From contig NZ_QVQT02000004.1 of NCBI RefSeq assembly GCF_003428625.2, forward strand, positions 1 to 64,000: 64,000 nt of DNA. Direction: 5' to 3'. Below are positions 62,900 through 64,000 of this stretch, piece by piece. Source of the stretch: Paracidobacterium acidisoli. Its GTDB lineage: Bacteria; Acidobacteriota; Terriglobia; Terriglobales; Acidobacteriaceae. Made by a program: the position numbers and the translations under genes. The notes under the pieces are model-generated. The model saw only the letters and a list, made by a program, of their open reading frames with translations, was not told the DNA's origin and searched no databases. Within the stretch, counting starts at the first letter, position 1. Every line of letters begins with the position of its first letter.

Positions 62900-64000
62900 A
62901 TGCCTCTGCCCAACCGTATCCGTCCTATTCGCCTGTTCGTCGTCCTGCTCACCGGCGTTCTTACCGCAGCGGCATCCGCGCAGACCACAGAGCATCCGAA
63001 GTACCCGAATTATCCGAGCGAGACTCCCGCAAACTTCCAGCCTCCCGCCGACGGATTCAACTACACGCGCCGCGACGTCATGATCCCCATGCGCGACGGT
63101 GTGAAGCTGCACACCGTCATCCTGATTCCGAATGGCGCAAAGGACGAGCCCATTCTGCTCACGCGCACGCCGTATGATGCAACCGCGCTCACCAGCTACG
63201 GTCCCAGCTCGCATCTCGCCTCCAGTCTCGACGGTTACGACAACGCAACCGACATCATCGTCGACGACGGCTACATCCGCGTCGTGCAGGATATTCGCGG
63301 CAAATATGGCTCCGAGGGCGACTACATCATGAATCGCCCCATCCATGGCCCGCAGAACCCGACGCCGGTCGACGAATCGACCGACACCTACGACACCATC
63401 GACTGGCTTGTTAAAAATATCCCGGAAAGCAACGGAAAGGTCGGCATCCTCGGCATTTCCTATGACGGCTTTCTGCCGCTCATGGCGCTGATCAACCCGC
63501 ATCCGGCGCTGAAGGTCGCCGTCCCCATGAACCCCATGGTCGACGGCTGGATGGGCGACGACTGGTTCCACAACGGTGCCTTCCGCGAGCAGAACATGCC
63601 CTACATCTACGAGCAGGATGGCACCCGCTCCAACACAAAGCTGTGGTGGACCAGCGACTACGACGACTACGACATGTTCATGAAAGCCGGATCAGCCGGC
63701 GAGCTCGGTAAAGAGCGTGGCCTCGATCAGCTCGGCTTCTGGCGAAAGATCATCGAGCACCCGAGCTACGACGCCTTCTGGAGCGACCAGGCCGTCGACA
63801 AGGTCCTCGCGAATGAGCCGCTGAAGGTGCCCACCCTCCTCGTCGACAGCCTCTGGGACCAGGAAGATATCTACGGCGCCATGGCCGTCTACAAAGCGAT
63901 CAAGCCAAAAGACACGCAGAACGACATGGTTTATCTCGCCATCGGACCGTGGCATCACGGACAGGAGATCGAGGACGCCAGCAGCCTCGGCCCCATTCGC
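62900..64000 (+). CDS. CocE/NonD-family exported hydrolase (peptidase S15 type), cut by window end
   Basis: At least 367 residues; no stop before 64000. ATG at 62900 with AAAGGA upstream. Signal peptide (IRLFVVLLTGVLTAAASAQ). The S15-type start NYTRRDVMIPMRDGVKLHTVI is followed by LLTRTPYDA, VQDIRGKYGSEGDY and the nucleophile elbow ILGISYDGF with Ser187. Such enzymes cleave acyl esters or amides, including glutaryl-7-ACA and cocaine-type esters, or X-Pro dipeptides. The catalytic Asp and His would lie mainly beyond the visible part. Confidence 0.88.
   Translation, partial: MPLPNRIRPIRLFVVLLTGVLTAAASAQTTEHPKYPNYPSETPANFQPPADGFNYTRRDVMIPMRDGVKLHTVILIPNGAKDEPILLTRTPYDATALTSYGPSSHLASSLDGYDNATDIIVDDGYIRVVQDIRGKYGSEGDYIMNRPIHGPQNPTPVDESTDTYDTIDWLVKNIPESNGKVGILGISYDGFLPLMALINPHPALKVAVPMNPMVDGWMGDDWFHNGAFREQNMPYIYEQDGTRSNTKLWWTSDYDDYDMFMKAGSAGELGKERGLDQLGFWRKIIEHPSYDAFWSDQAVDKVLANEPLKVPTLLVDSLWDQEDIYGAMAVYKAIKPKDTQNDMVYLAIGPWHHGQEIEDASSLGPIR

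Overview
The window looks like a chromosomal segment of an Acidobacteriota member, probably class Terriglobia (Acidobacteriaceae-like). The reasons are a GC-rich sequence with strongly G/C third positions, a 1,132-residue Oar-type TonB-dependent receptor with an N-terminal carboxypeptidase-regulatory domain, many small secreted or lipoprotein genes of acidobacterial style (DUF2911, NTF2-like, DinB-like), a bactofilin, and housekeeping genes interleaved with unrelated accessory genes. The taxonomic call is inference from gene content; no 16S rRNA gene is present.

Layout. 1-4.0 kb: the str operon on the minus strand (rpsL, rpsG, fusA, start of tuf) behind a long leader. 4.0-8 kb: a small ORF behind a perfect 24-bp palindrome, a TolC-like outer-membrane protein, and an orphan histidine kinase. 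8-9 kb: rpmI-rplT with a strong terminator. 9-14 kb: an EAL phosphodiesterase with a degenerate GGDEF domain, a DUF2911 protein, a CAU-anticodon tRNA followed by an atypical patch (gene remnant plus FkbM methyltransferase), and a secreted glutathione peroxidase. 14-20 kb: an acyltransferase-like membrane protein, a RoxA-like di-heme cytochrome c, a divergent FAD-linked oxidase, and a lycopene-cyclase-like membrane protein. 20-25 kb: a minus-strand series LysR, YeiH, OGFr-domain protein, prolyl oligopeptidase. 25-30 kb: murJ, bactofilin, RNase R. 30-35 kb: a lipoprotein, a zinc-ribbon membrane protein, then pyrR-pyrB-pyrC. 34-45 kb: a secreted (alpha/alpha)6 glycosidase, an NTF2-like protein, purD, a Cys-rich secreted protein, gatB, the Oar-type receptor. 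45-51 kb: mfd, a small membrane protein, RNase P RNA, a 75-residue protein, a TrxC-type thioredoxin. 51-64 kb: ggt, a TIM-barrel isomerase-like protein, asnS, small proteins, dnaB, alr, two alpha/beta hydrolases (the last cut by the window end), and a second FkbM methyltransferase.

How genes work together. Clear functional units are the str operon, rpmI-rplT, and pyrR-pyrB-pyrC (UMP synthesis with its regulator). Cell-envelope functions are scattered (murJ, alr, bactofilin, TolC-like, Oar-like). The least explained neighbourhood is 15.2-20.0 kb, where a RoxA-like di-heme oxygenase candidate, a VAO-type flavin oxidase and a lycopene-cyclase-like protein lie together. I infer a possible isoprenoid or carotenoid oxidation locus. 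No CRISPR array, IS element, prophage or restriction system was seen.
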